Origin: Alienimonas chondri
Lineage (GTDB): Bacteria; Planctomycetota; Planctomycetia; Planctomycetales; Planctomycetaceae
DNA: 32,104 nucleotides
Direction: 5' to 3'
Assembly (NCBI RefSeq): GCF_013036045.1
Contig: NZ_WTPX01000042.1
Span: forward strand, 1 to 32,104
A program made the position numbers and the translations under genes. Every line of letters starts with the position of its first letter. The stretch's first letter is position 1. A model generated the notes under the pieces. The model had not been told where the DNA came from. It did no database searches and saw only the letters and a program-made list of their open reading frames with translations. Positions 8,968 through 17,240 of this stretch are shown here, piece after piece.

Positions 8968-9027
8968 GTGAGCCCGATGGGCGAGCGAGACCCGAGTCGT
9001 TCGGCCTCGCTCGCGCTTCGGGCTCAC
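8968..9027. repeat. Large imperfect palindrome between convergent genes
   Basis: Two 22-nt arms (8968-8989 and 9006-9027) are inverted copies. They match over the outer 10 bp and the inner 9 bp, separated by a 3-nt mismatch. The 16-nt loop can form a further 4-bp stem. The outer arm starts GTGAGCCCGA and the other ends TCGGGCTCAC. The element sits between the stops of the cytochrome and aldehyde dehydrogenase genes, so it probably serves as a bidirectional terminator or mRNA stabiliser. Its GAGCCCGA/GCGAGCGAG core resembles, from memory, a REP-like repeat scattered in planctomycete genomes. Confidence 0.75.
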
Positions 9028-9034
9028 GATGGAT

Positions 9035-10465
9035 CTATGGGTGCATCACAATGCACTTCAACTCGGTCATCGCCTCCACGGCATACCGCGGGCCTTCTTT
9101 GCCGAGACCGCTGTCGCCCAACCCGCCGTAGGGCATCAAGTCGGCCCGGTACTGCGGTCCGCTGCCCTCGGTTCCCGGGCCGAGGTTCACCACGCCGGCG
9201 TCGATCGATTCGCTCAATCGGATCGCGCGGGACAGATCCCGCGTGAGCACGCCCGCAGCGAGGCCGTAGCGGGTTTCGTTCGCCATGCAGACGGCCTCCT
9301 CCTCGGAGTCGAACGCCCGCAGTCCGCACGCCGGGCCGAACAGTTCGTCGTCGTAGGCCTTCATCCCCGGTTCGACGCCGTCCAGCAGCGTCGGGGTGAG
9401 GAGCGAACCGTCCCGTTCCCCGCTGCAGACGCGCGTGGCTCCGGCGGACACGGCTTCGTCCAGCCATTCCTGCACGCGGTCGGCGTCGGACGAGCGAATG
9501 AGCGGCCCGACGTCGACGCTTTCGTCGGCCGGGTCGCCGGTTTTCAGGGAGGCGAAGGCGTCGGCCAGTAGACCGCGGAACTCGGCATGGGCGGCTTGTT
9601 CGACGAGAACTCGTTGCACGGAGATGCACACCTGACCGGCGTTCGCGGTCGCCTGTTTGGCCAGCATCGTCGCGGCGGCGGGGAGGTCGGCGTCGGCGAA
9701 GACGACGACGGGGCAGTTCGATCCGAGTTCCATCGTCACCCGCTTCACCCCGGCTGCGGCGATGATCTTGGCGCCGACCGCGTCGCTGCCGGTGAAGGTG
9801 ATCTTCCGCACCCGCCGGTCGCCGCAGATCGCCTCGCCCAGTTCGCCGCCGGGGCCGGTTAGACAAGCGATTGCCTCCTCAGGCAACCCGCACTCCAGCA
9901 GCAGACGAGTGAGGGCGAGCGCGGAGAGCGGCGTGACGCCGGCCGGTTTGATCAGGATCGCGTTCCCCGCGGCGATCGCCGGACCGACCTTGTGACAGAC
10001 GAGGTTGAGCGGGAAGTTGAACGGCGTGATCGCCGCGACGATCCCGCAGGGAACGCGGCGGGTGAAGGCCAGCTTGCCGGCGCCGTTGGGGGCGGATTCG
10101 ATCGGCAGCACCTCGCCGCCGATACGTTCGGCTTCGATCGCGGAGAGCCGCAGCGTCTCCGCGGCCCGCTTCGCCTCGCCGATCGCTTCGGTGATCGGTT
10201 TGCCGCCCTCGGCGCAGATCCGGGCGCCCCACTCCTCCGCGTCGGCGGCGATCTGGTCGGAGGCGTGAAACAAAATTGCCGCGCGATCGCGGGGATTCAT
10301 CGCCCGCATCGCCCCCGCGCCGTCGGTCAAGACGCCGAGGGCGGCGTCGACCTCCGCGGCGTCGGCGGTGGGAACCGTGTCGATCACGGCGCCGTCGAAC
10401 GGGTTCACGACCTCCGTCGGTTCGCCGGGGGTGCGCCAGTCGCCGCGGGAGAAGAGGGGCTGCAT
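9035..10465 (-). CDS. NAD(P)-dependent aldehyde dehydrogenase
   Basis: A 476-residue aldehyde dehydrogenase superfamily enzyme that oxidises an aldehyde to the acid with NAD(P)+, presumably in the cytoplasm. Catalytic residues are visible: Cys280 in NAGQVCISVQRV, general-base Glu246 in TMELGSNCP, and the oxyanion-hole Asn150 in ITPFNFP. Cofactor contacts include Lys173 in IKPAG and the F-T-G-S motif at 224-227. The sequence around Cys280 (GQVCISVQR) resembles lactaldehyde, phosphonoacetaldehyde and non-phosphorylating glyceraldehyde-3-phosphate dehydrogenases, but the substrate cannot be decided. The length is normal for the family. It stands alone on minus, convergent with the cytochrome gene and divergent from the PQQ-like gene, so context gives little help. 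Confidence 0.92.
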   Translation of the reverse strand: MQPLFSRGDWRTPGEPTEVVNPFDGAVIDTVPTADAAEVDAALGVLTDGAGAMRAMNPRDRAAILFHASDQIAADAEEWGARICAEGGKPITEAIGEAKRAAETLRLSAIEAERIGGEVLPIESAPNGAGKLAFTRRVPCGIVAAITPFNFPLNLVCHKVGPAIAAGNAILIKPAGVTPLSALALTRLLLECGLPEEAIACLTGPGGELGEAICGDRRVRKITFTGSDAVGAKIIAAAGVKRVTMELGSNCPVVVFADADLPAAATMLAKQATANAGQVCISVQRVLVEQAAHAEFRGLLADAFASLKTGDPADESVDVGPLIRSSDADRVQEWLDEAVSAGATRVCSGERDGSLLTPTLLDGVEPGMKAYDDELFGPACGLRAFDSEEEAVCMANETRYGLAAGVLTRDLSRAIRLSESIDAGVVNLGPGTEGSGPQYRADLMPYGGLGDSGLGKEGPRYAVEAMTELKCIVMHP

Positions 10466-10565
10466 GGGAGTGTTCCGCGGGGGAGCGATCCGCTCGCGGT
10501 TTCGTCAGGGTCGGGGGTAAGCGATCCTATCCGGCCCCGCTCCTCTCGCCTCGGACGACTTCCCC
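10466..10565. promoter_or_regulatory. Divergent intergenic region with nested dyad
   Basis: These 100 bp separate the aldehyde dehydrogenase start (minus) from the PQQ-like gene start (plus) and must hold both promoters. A 13-bp dyad GAGCG-ATC-CGCTC lies at 10483-10495, nested within outer arms CCGCG (10475-10479) and CGCGG (10495-10499). It could be an operator shared by the two genes. No convincing -35/-10 pair was found. Confidence 0.3.
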
Positions 10566-11936
10566 ATGCCCCGCCTGCTCGCCGCGTTTGCGGCCCTCAC
10601 CCTCGCCGCCACGCCGTGCATCAGCCACGCCGCGGATTGGCCGCAGTGGCGCGGCCCGAACTTCGACGGCACCTCTCCCGAAACGGATTTGCCGACCGAT
10701 TGGACCGACGGCGGGGACGGCGCGATCGCCTGGAAGACGCCGCTGCCCGGACCCGGCGGCGGTACGCCGGTCGTCGCCGGCGGTCGCGTGTTTCTCACCG
10801 CGGCGGAGGGCGTCGGCGACGATGCTCAGCTGATCGTGTTGTGCTTCGACGCGAAGAGCGGGAAGGAACTGTGGCGGCGGACCGCCGGGACCGGCAACCA
10901 GACCGCCCGCGTGGACGAGGGCAACAGCGCCTCGAACAGCTGCGTGACCGACGGACAGCGTGTCTGGGCGACGTTCGGCGACGGCACGATCTCCTGCCTG
11001 ACCGCTGAGGGCGAACCCGTCTGGGGAGCGGACCTGCAACATCGCTTCGGCGAGTTCGACATTCAGTTCGGCTTCAGCAGCACCCCCGTTCTGCACGACG
11101 GCCGGCTCTACTACCAGCTGATCCACGGCGACGGGAACGCCTCCACGAACGAGGCCCGCGTCGTCGCGCTCGACGCCGCCACCGGCGCGACCGTCTGGGA
11201 ACGGGAGCGCCGCACCGGCGCCAGCCGCGAGAACGAACACAGCTACGCCTCGATCGCGTTGAACCCGTTCAGCGAACCGCACTCGTTGATTACCCACGGC
11301 GGTGACTACGCGATCGCCCATTCGCTCGAGGGCGACGAGCTGTGGCGTTTGGGTGGTTTGAACCCGCAGGGACCGGACTACCACACGACGCTGCGGTTCG
11401 TCGCCAGCGCCGGCGTGGGGCAGGGGGCGAACGGTCAGGCCCTCACGGTCGTGCCGACGGCGAAACGCGGTCCGGTGTTTGCGGTTGCCTGCGACGAAGC
11501 TCGACGGGTGGCGGAAACGGAGGGCCGCAAGCCGGCGCCCGGTGGCGAGCAGGGCGCGGACGTCATCGGCACGGACGCCGTCGTCTGGAGCCTCGATCGC
11601 GGAACGCCGGACGTGTCAACCCCGCTGATCGCCGGCGGCCTCGTCTATCTGATGGGCGAACGCGGCGTGCTGTCCGTGCATGACGCGGCGACCAGCGAGG
11701 AGGTTTATCAGGAACGTCTCACCGGCGGTCTTTACCGCGCCAGCCCCACGCTGGCGGACGGGAAGCTGTACGCGGTCGATCGCGACGGCGTGACCTCCGT
11801 CGTGAAGGCGGGGCGAACGTACGAGCTGCTCGGGCAGAACGAACTGGGCGAGCCGACCTCCGCCAGCCCCGCGGTCGCGGACGGCACAATCTACTTCCGC
11901 ACCTTCGACACCCTGATCGCCGTGCGAAAGAAGTGA
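10566..11936 (+). CDS. Exported PQQ-like beta-propeller protein
   Basis: A 456-residue protein with a signal peptide (residues 1 to about 22, ending ISHA) followed by ADWPQWRGPNFDG, the usual opening of planctomycete PQQ-like repeat proteins. The rest repeats beta-propeller blade patterns such as VVALDAATGATVWE, LYYQLIHGDGN, VVWSLDRG and GGLVYLMGERG, consistent with an eight-bladed quinoprotein-like fold. Calcium or PQQ ligands of true dehydrogenases are not evident, so it is more likely a structural or binding propeller (the fold is also found in BamB) than an enzyme. It ends in a lysine-rich tail after the last blade. It is expected in the periplasm or at the cell surface. Confidence 0.85.
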   Translation: MPRLLAAFAALTLAATPCISHAADWPQWRGPNFDGTSPETDLPTDWTDGGDGAIAWKTPLPGPGGGTPVVAGGRVFLTAAEGVGDDAQLIVLCFDAKSGKELWRRTAGTGNQTARVDEGNSASNSCVTDGQRVWATFGDGTISCLTAEGEPVWGADLQHRFGEFDIQFGFSSTPVLHDGRLYYQLIHGDGNASTNEARVVALDAATGATVWERERRTGASRENEHSYASIALNPFSEPHSLITHGGDYAIAHSLEGDELWRLGGLNPQGPDYHTTLRFVASAGVGQGANGQALTVVPTAKRGPVFAVACDEARRVAETEGRKPAPGGEQGADVIGTDAVVWSLDRGTPDVSTPLIAGGLVYLMGERGVLSVHDAATSEEVYQERLTGGLYRASPTLADGKLYAVDRDGVTSVVKAGRTYELLGQNELGEPTSASPAVADGTIYFRTFDTLIAVRKK

Positions 11937-12028
11937 GACGAAGCACGGAGCGATTGCTCTAGCCCCCCGACGACGCGATTCGCTAAGCCCCCGCGGTCCC
12001 GCTTCGCGTCCGAAGGGAATTGGCTGTT

Positions 12029-13696
12029 ATGCGCCCCGTGATCTGTTTCGCCCTGCTGTATTGCGCCGCCCCGGCGGCCTGCTCCACCACGTACGGGCAG
12101 GAGTTCCCCTACGCCGCACAGGTCGCCGCGGACGGCTTGCCGGTTCACGCCGGGCCGCTGGCCGATGATTACGTCACCACCACGCTGCCGCGGGGCACGC
12201 AGGTGACAGTCGTCCGCCACGATCCCGACGGCCGAGCGATGATTCAGGCGCCCTCCGGGGCCGTGAGCTTCGCGAAGCTGGAATGGCTGACGATGACCGC
12301 CGGGACCGCCGAGGGCGGCGGAACCGCGACCGTCACCGCGACCGGGAACGAACTCTATTGCCGCGTCGGCAGTCGGGTCGGCGAGGCGCCGATGATCGAA
12401 CAGGTGCCGCTGAAAACGGGACAGGCGATCGCGGTGCAGGGGACGCGCTCGCTGCCCGGTCCGAATGGGCCGGAAGTCTGGGCGCAGATTCCCTCCCCGA
12501 AGGGCGAGCACCGTTGGGTGCAGCGCCGCTACCTGCTGCCGGCGAACGCCCAGGCCCGCGCCGACCTCGACCGCGATCCGTATGCCGTTCCGAGCGACCT
12601 GCTCGACGCTGGCGCCCCGGTCCCCGGCGGCGGGACCGTCGCTCAGACCGATCCGTTCGCCCCGGCCCCGGCCGACGCAACCGGCAGCGGCGTGGTGGAA
12701 GTCGCGTTTGCCGCACCGCATCCGTTGCAGGGCGGGTCGAACGCATCCCCGCTGCTTGCCGCCGCCGATCCGCCGTCCGCTTCCGGTCTGCAAACGGCCA
12801 GTGCCGACCCGTTCTCGCAACTCGGATCGCCTGCGATGCCGATGGGACAGAGCGCCTTTCCCAGCGGGACCAGCGCCGATCGGAGCCAGGACGGTCCCCG
12901 CGATCCCAGCCACGCCGATCGCTTCGCCGCACACGGTGCCGCCGCGGTGGAAGCGGACCGCCGACGGCTGACGGAACTCGATCGCCGGATGGACAAACTG
13001 TTGGACGCCGATCCGCAGTCGTGGAACCTCGTCGATTTGGAGGCGGACCTCCGCGACCTCCGCGATCGGGCCAGCTCCAATGCGGTCCGTCGTCTGGCTC
13101 AGGCCCGGCTCGTGCGGATCGACGTGCTGAAGTCGATCCGCGGCGAGTACTCCGAGTACGTCGAACTGACCGAACGCACCGACCAACGGGACGCCCGCCT
13201 GACGGTCGAGGCGTCCGAGATGCTCCGCCGCTTCGCCCAGGTTGAGGAACCGTACGGGATCGCCCCGTATGGGCCGCAAACCGCGGAGGGCTTTCCGATG
13301 CACGCCCCCGCTCCGCGGACCGCTGCGGGACCGGGCGGATTCGATCCGTACGGCGATACGCCCTCGTTGGCCGCCCCGCCGAGCGGCGGGATCGATCAGT
13401 TGTCCCACTCCGAACCGGCCGGCGGCCCGGCGCCCGCCGACGCTCCCCCCGGGGCGATGGTGTTCGAGGCGGTCGGCGTGTTGCGGGAAGTCACGAACCC
13501 CCCGCACCCGCAGGCGCCGAAGTTCGCCCTCGTCGCCGCCGACGGCCGCGTGGCCGCCTACTTGAAGGACGACCCGCGATTGGGTCTCGCCGGTCGCGTC
13601 GGGCAGAACTTCGGGGTGAACGGACGCCGGTTCTCCCACCCGGATATCGCCGCCCCGATGGTGGCCGTCACCCGGCTGACGCCGGTTCGCAAGTGA
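12029..13696 (+). CDS. Exported SH3-like domain protein of unknown function
   Basis: A 555-residue protein that I cannot assign to a named family. The ATG at 12029 is preceded by GAAGGGA (12012-12018), a fair ribosome-binding site about 10 nt upstream. A TTG at 12020 would sit too close to it. The N-terminus is a signal peptide with a possible lipobox-like Cys (ALLYCAAPAACSTT). Two small beta domains follow: about residues 30-95 (DGLPVHAGPLADDYVTTTLPRG) and 105-180 (GNELYCRVGSRVGEAPMIEQ). Both look like bacterial SH3 (SH3_3-type) domains. The middle is low complexity, rich in Pro, Ala and Ser, followed by a charged helical stretch (about 300-410) and a C-terminal globular part with VFEAVGVLREV and HPQAPKFALVAADGRVAAYL. 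A role at the cell envelope is inferred. Confidence 0.7.
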   Translation: MRPVICFALLYCAAPAACSTTYGQEFPYAAQVAADGLPVHAGPLADDYVTTTLPRGTQVTVVRHDPDGRAMIQAPSGAVSFAKLEWLTMTAGTAEGGGTATVTATGNELYCRVGSRVGEAPMIEQVPLKTGQAIAVQGTRSLPGPNGPEVWAQIPSPKGEHRWVQRRYLLPANAQARADLDRDPYAVPSDLLDAGAPVPGGGTVAQTDPFAPAPADATGSGVVEVAFAAPHPLQGGSNASPLLAAADPPSASGLQTASADPFSQLGSPAMPMGQSAFPSGTSADRSQDGPRDPSHADRFAAHGAAAVEADRRRLTELDRRMDKLLDADPQSWNLVDLEADLRDLRDRASSNAVRRLAQARLVRIDVLKSIRGEYSEYVELTERTDQRDARLTVEASEMLRRFAQVEEPYGIAPYGPQTAEGFPMHAPAPRTAAGPGGFDPYGDTPSLAAPPSGGIDQLSHSEPAGGPAPADAPPGAMVFEAVGVLREVTNPPHPQAPKFALVAADGRVAAYLKDDPRLGLAGRVGQNFGVNGRRFSHPDIAAPMVAVTRLTPVRK

Positions 13697-13733
13697 GCCG
13701 GGCGGGCGCCGCATGGCTCGGCCCGGGTCGAGG

Positions 13734-14150
13734 TCAGTGGTCGTCGCCGCGGTAGATCCACATTGCCGCGGCACCCGGCGGAGCGACAAACCCATTGCGT
13801 TCGTAGAACCCGATCGCGGGGGTGTCGGCCAGCAGCACCTGCTGGTGGAAGTCGCCGTAGAAGGTCTGCATCGCCTCCGCGATCGCCCGCCCCACGCCGC
13901 GGCCCTGCCACTCTGGAAGGACGAGCAGGTGCGGGTAGTAGACGACGAGGGCGCCGTCGGAGATCGCGTTTCCCAACCCGATCAGCAGGTCGTTCGCCCA
14001 AGCGCTGACGACGCGCTCTGAGTTCGCCAGTGCGGAGAGCAGCGCGTCCGGCTTGTCGGCGCTGCTCCAGTCGTTCGCTCGATACAGGGCTAGGACCGGC
14101 TCCCGGGGGAGGTCGCGATCGTACTTCAGGATGAAGGACGGGGCGGTCAC
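13734..14150 (-). CDS. GNAT-family N-acetyltransferase
   Basis: A 138-residue acetyltransferase using acetyl-CoA on an unknown amine. The acetyl-CoA loop reads LPEWQGRGVGRAIAEA, and the usual C-terminal A-I-G-F-Y-E-R-N-G-F follows. The start is a GTG at 14148-14150 whose last two bases begin the TGA stop of the upstream transporter gene (GTGA overlap), so it is translationally coupled to it. The reading frame stays open far upstream, but that part overlaps the transporter in another frame and is not real. The length is typical of a minimal GNAT domain. It may modify the solute carried by the neighbouring transporters, which is speculation. Confidence 0.85.
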   Translation of the reverse strand: MTAPSFILKYDRDLPREPVLALYRANDWSSADKPDALLSALANSERVVSAWANDLLIGLGNAISDGALVVYYPHLLVLPEWQGRGVGRAIAEAMQTFYGDFHQQVLLADTPAIGFYERNGFVAPPGAAAMWIYRGDDH

Positions 14151-15424
14151 GTCGCTTCCACCCGGCCCCGTCGCCGGCCGACCATCCAGACGGGAACCAG
14201 CACCACCGAGACGGCGATCGCCGCGGCGAGGAACAGCAACCGTGACGGCGCCTCCGCTCCGCCGGACGCCCATTCGGAGAGCGTCCCGGACAGCAGGAAC
14301 CCCAGCGGCATGCCCACGCCGACGGTCACCACAGCGAACAGGTTTTGGCCGCTGGCCCGCAGATCCTTCGGGCAGCGGGAATCGACGTACAGCTGCACCG
14401 CGACGATCAGGAACACGTGGCAGACCCCGTGCAGCGCCAGCCCGGCCAGCACCGGGCCGGTGGCGTCCGTCACGGCCAACAGCAGGAACCGCAGCGCCCA
14501 CGCGGCGACGCCGATCGTGAACGTCGCCGTCACCCCCAATCGCTTGAGGCACAGCCCCAGCAGCAGCAGGGCGGGGAACTCCGACAGCTGGCCGACGGTC
14601 ATCACAGCGGGCACCCAGTCGGGGTCGTAGCCGTCGCGGACGAGCAGGGCGGGCACCTCCAGCGTGTAGACCGGAATGATCAGCGACAGCGCGAAGCTCG
14701 CCGCGATCAGCAGGGAGAACTGCTTGTCCTTCAGCAGCCCGAGCGTTTGCAGCGGGGCGAACCGTCCGCTGGTCGGCGTCGGGGGGGGGCTTCGCGGCAG
14801 CCACGCGCAGAAGCTCGAGAGCGCGAACGACAGCACCGCGGCGATGCGGAAGCAATCCGCCTCGTCGACCGGGGCGAGCCGGCGGAGCAGGCTGTCGGCG
14901 TGCTCCAAGCTGTCCCGCAGGGCGGGGGAGTTCCGGCTGAGCCACTGCATCGCTTCCCGTTGACCCAGCCACACGGAAACGAACAACCCGCTCAGCACCC
15001 AGCCCACCGTCCCCCACAGTCGCACCCGGCCGAACTGCGAGTCCGGGTCCGGCAGATGGCGAAACGTGACCGCGCTGACGACGGGCAGGGTCGGGAAGTA
15101 CAGGGCGCTGAAGAGGCCGACGGTGGCGATCAGGAACCAGAATCCCTCGCCCGTGACGCTGAAGATGTCCGCCGCGAACGGCACCGCCAGCAACGTGACG
15201 CCCCCGAAGAAGTGGGCGACCGCGAGGTACTTCTCCGCCCCGATCAGCCGGTCGCACAATTGTCCCACCACGATCGGCGCGACCCACAGCCCGACCGCCG
15301 CGACGGCGAACAGGCTGCCGAGTTGCCCGCGGGACAGACCGCGGCTCTCAAAGTACAGCGGCAGATAGGTCAGCAGGGCGCCGGTGATGCCCCACTGAAG
15401 CATCCACAATACGCTGAGCCGCAC
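14147..15424 (-). CDS. MFS transporter, nucleoside-permease-like
   Basis: A 425-residue, roughly 12-helix major facilitator protein of the inner membrane. It opens with VLWMLQWGITGALLTYLPLYF and has a GQLCDRLIGAEKYLA loop between helices, as in the nucleoside:H+ symporter (NupG-like) branch. RLWGTVGWVLSG is also typical. The substrate is unknown. The start is uncertain: the GTG at 15424 is used here, but the frame stays open upstream with no ATG before the preceding stop at 15514. A rare CTG overlapping that stop (CTGA, 15515-15517) would add a Pro/Ala-rich head of about 31 residues. It follows a longer paralogous transporter by 89 nt and overlaps the downstream GNAT gene, so the three probably form one transcript. 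Confidence 0.85.
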   Translation of the reverse strand: MRLSVLWMLQWGITGALLTYLPLYFESRGLSRGQLGSLFAVAAVGLWVAPIVVGQLCDRLIGAEKYLAVAHFFGGVTLLAVPFAADIFSVTGEGFWFLIATVGLFSALYFPTLPVVSAVTFRHLPDPDSQFGRVRLWGTVGWVLSGLFVSVWLGQREAMQWLSRNSPALRDSLEHADSLLRRLAPVDEADCFRIAAVLSFALSSFCAWLPRSPPPTPTSGRFAPLQTLGLLKDKQFSLLIAASFALSLIIPVYTLEVPALLVRDGYDPDWVPAVMTVGQLSEFPALLLLGLCLKRLGVTATFTIGVAAWALRFLLLAVTDATGPVLAGLALHGVCHVFLIVAVQLYVDSRCPKDLRASGQNLFAVVTVGVGMPLGFLLSGTLSEWASGGAEAPSRLLFLAAAIAVSVVLVPVWMVGRRRGRVEAT

Positions 15425-15513
15425 GCGCAGTCCCAGCGACGGCCGCCGAGGCGGCGGGGCGGCAGCCGCCTCGGCGGGGAGGGGATCGGACGAGGGCGGA
15501 GCAGAGGGATCGA

Positions 15514-17109
15514 TCAGCCGAGTCCTTCCGCCGGCGTTCCGCCGGTGCCGGGACCGGGTTCGGTCGGCTCGTCGCCGGTCGTGTCCGCGGCGAGTTCGGC
15601 CTGCTGAACCGGCGTCAGGCGATCACGGAACAGCAGGCAGAACAGCACGAGGATCACCGCGGCGACCCCGCACGGCCACAGCCAGATGGTCGTCCAATCT
15701 CGCCCGGCGTCGGTCGAGTAGAACTCGACCAGCTTGCCGAACAGGAACGCCCCGACGAACAGCCCGACACCCTGCGTCATCAGCACGAGGAAGCCCTGGG
15801 CCTGTCCGCGAAGACCGGCGGGCGCCCGCTTCTCCGTGTAGATCTGTCCCGTCACGAAGAAGAAGTCGTAGCAGATGCCGTGCAGCAGGATGCCGAGGAA
15901 GATCGCCATGCCGGCCGGCGTGAACATCGTGGCGAGCGTGCCGCCGTCCATGCCCTCGGCGCCCGCGGCGAAGGCCGACCCGCCGGAGAACAGGGCGTAC
16001 CGCAACGCCCACGCCGCCATGCCCGCGGCGAGCATCCACTTCACGCCCAGCCGGGCGAACGCCAGCGGCATCAGCAGCATGAACAGGATTTCGCTGCCCT
16101 GGCCGGCGCTCATCACGGCCGTGGCGTTTTCGCCGAACGCCGTCTGGCCCGCGAACGTGCCGGCCCAGTTGTAGTACCCGGCCAGCGGCACGCAGAGCAG
16201 GGCGCTGGCGATCATGAACACGGCGAAGCTGCGATCCTTCATCATCCCGATCGCCCCCAGCCCCAACAGGTCCGACGCCTTCGCCGGCTGCCCCTTCATC
16301 GGCGGCGGCGTGTGCGGCAGGGCGAGGGCGTAAATCGCCAATCCGATGCAGGCGGCCGCCGTGACCCAGTACTGATCGATGCTGAGTTCGAGGTTCGATC
16401 CTCCCAAGCCCTCTTTGCCGAAGATCGCCTCCCAGAAGCCGACCACGAGGTTGGCGGCGATCCAACCGATCGTGCCCAGCACCCGCACCGTGGGGAACTG
16501 CCGTTCGGGATCAGTGAGGTGCGAGAACGCGATCGTGTTCGTCAGCCCCAGCGTCGGCATGAAGCAGAGCATGTGGGCCAACAGCAGCGCGATGTAGACC
16601 GTCTGGCCGCCGGTATCGGATTGGTTCGTCTCTTGCGGCACCGCCAATGCGGCTTCCCGGTCCTCAAGCTCCGCTTCGAGGCGGATGCGCTCGGGGGAGT
16701 CCGCGGGGGCGTCGGCCTCGTCCAGCGCCTTCAACTCCTGCTTCGTCTCCGTGATCGCCTCCTGATAGGGAACGAGGCTGATCGGTTCGCAGACCAGCGG
16801 CACCGCGGCCATCGCCCCGGCGCCGACCAGCATCAGTACGGCGAGAACCCGCTCGCTGGCGAAGAAACGGTCCGCGACGATGCCCAGGAACAGCGGGGAG
16901 AGCAGCGCCGCGATCGGGCCGACGGAGTACGCCCACCAGATGATCGATCCCCAGCCCACGCCTTCGTCCAGGAACCGGCCGGTCGAGACGTACCAACTGC
17001 CCCAGATAAAGAACTGGAGGAACATCATCGCCGCCAGCCGGCCGATCGGCGCCGGCGGGGCGCCTGACGGCGACGCGGTCGAGGAGGAGGAACCGTTCGC
17101 CGCTGCCAT
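15514..17109 (-). CDS. MFS nucleoside:H+ symporter-like transporter
   Basis: A 531-residue transporter of the NupG-type nucleoside:H+ symporter family. After a Ser/Ala/Pro-rich head (residues 1-22), the first helix carries MMFLQFFIWGSWYVSTGRFL, close to the NupG signature F-L-Q-F-x-x-W-G-S-W. A loop GIVADRFFASERVLAVL follows. Between helices, at about residues 113-169, there is a charged insertion (ELKALDEADA, then EAELEDREAALA) predicted to be a cytoplasmic helix. This makes the protein longer than E. coli NupG (about 418 residues). I chose ATG 17109 because the upstream in-frame 34 residues are Arg-rich and unlike a transporter head. It is first of a likely three-gene unit with the next transporter and a GNAT gene. 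The substrate is inferred only from family. Confidence 0.87.
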   Translation of the reverse strand: MAAANGSSSSTASPSGAPPAPIGRLAAMMFLQFFIWGSWYVSTGRFLDEGVGWGSIIWWAYSVGPIAALLSPLFLGIVADRFFASERVLAVLMLVGAGAMAAVPLVCEPISLVPYQEAITETKQELKALDEADAPADSPERIRLEAELEDREAALAVPQETNQSDTGGQTVYIALLLAHMLCFMPTLGLTNTIAFSHLTDPERQFPTVRVLGTIGWIAANLVVGFWEAIFGKEGLGGSNLELSIDQYWVTAAACIGLAIYALALPHTPPPMKGQPAKASDLLGLGAIGMMKDRSFAVFMIASALLCVPLAGYYNWAGTFAGQTAFGENATAVMSAGQGSEILFMLLMPLAFARLGVKWMLAAGMAAWALRYALFSGGSAFAAGAEGMDGGTLATMFTPAGMAIFLGILLHGICYDFFFVTGQIYTEKRAPAGLRGQAQGFLVLMTQGVGLFVGAFLFGKLVEFYSTDAGRDWTTIWLWPCGVAAVILVLFCLLFRDRLTPVQQAELAADTTGDEPTEPGPGTGGTPAEGLG

Positions 17110-17240
17110 CGCCGCACGCTCGCTGGGGTCGAAACCGGGGGTCCCGTTACGAACGAAATGATCGCCGGGCCGCGCGATGATGGCCCCGCCGCGCCGCGCC
17201 CACAACCGCACCGCGGTCTCGAGTTCTCATCGAGGCAGGA
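17110..17240. other. Intergenic gap upstream of the transporter unit
   Basis: This 131-bp gap lies between the stop of the small membrane protein gene and the ATG of the first transporter, both on minus. It is the expected place for the transporter promoter. I see no strong -35/-10 pair, dyad or hairpin here. Confidence 0.4.

Noticed and set aside
11891-13795. A 634-codon open frame on minus opposite the SH3-like protein gene
   Set aside because: It is low complexity and Arg/Gly-rich. The plus frame has a ribosome-binding site, a signal peptide and domain character.
14151-15287. Long in-frame extension upstream of the GNAT gene
   Set aside because: It overlaps the transporter gene in another register. 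The GTG at 14150 gives a complete GNAT domain and an overlap typical of coupled genes.
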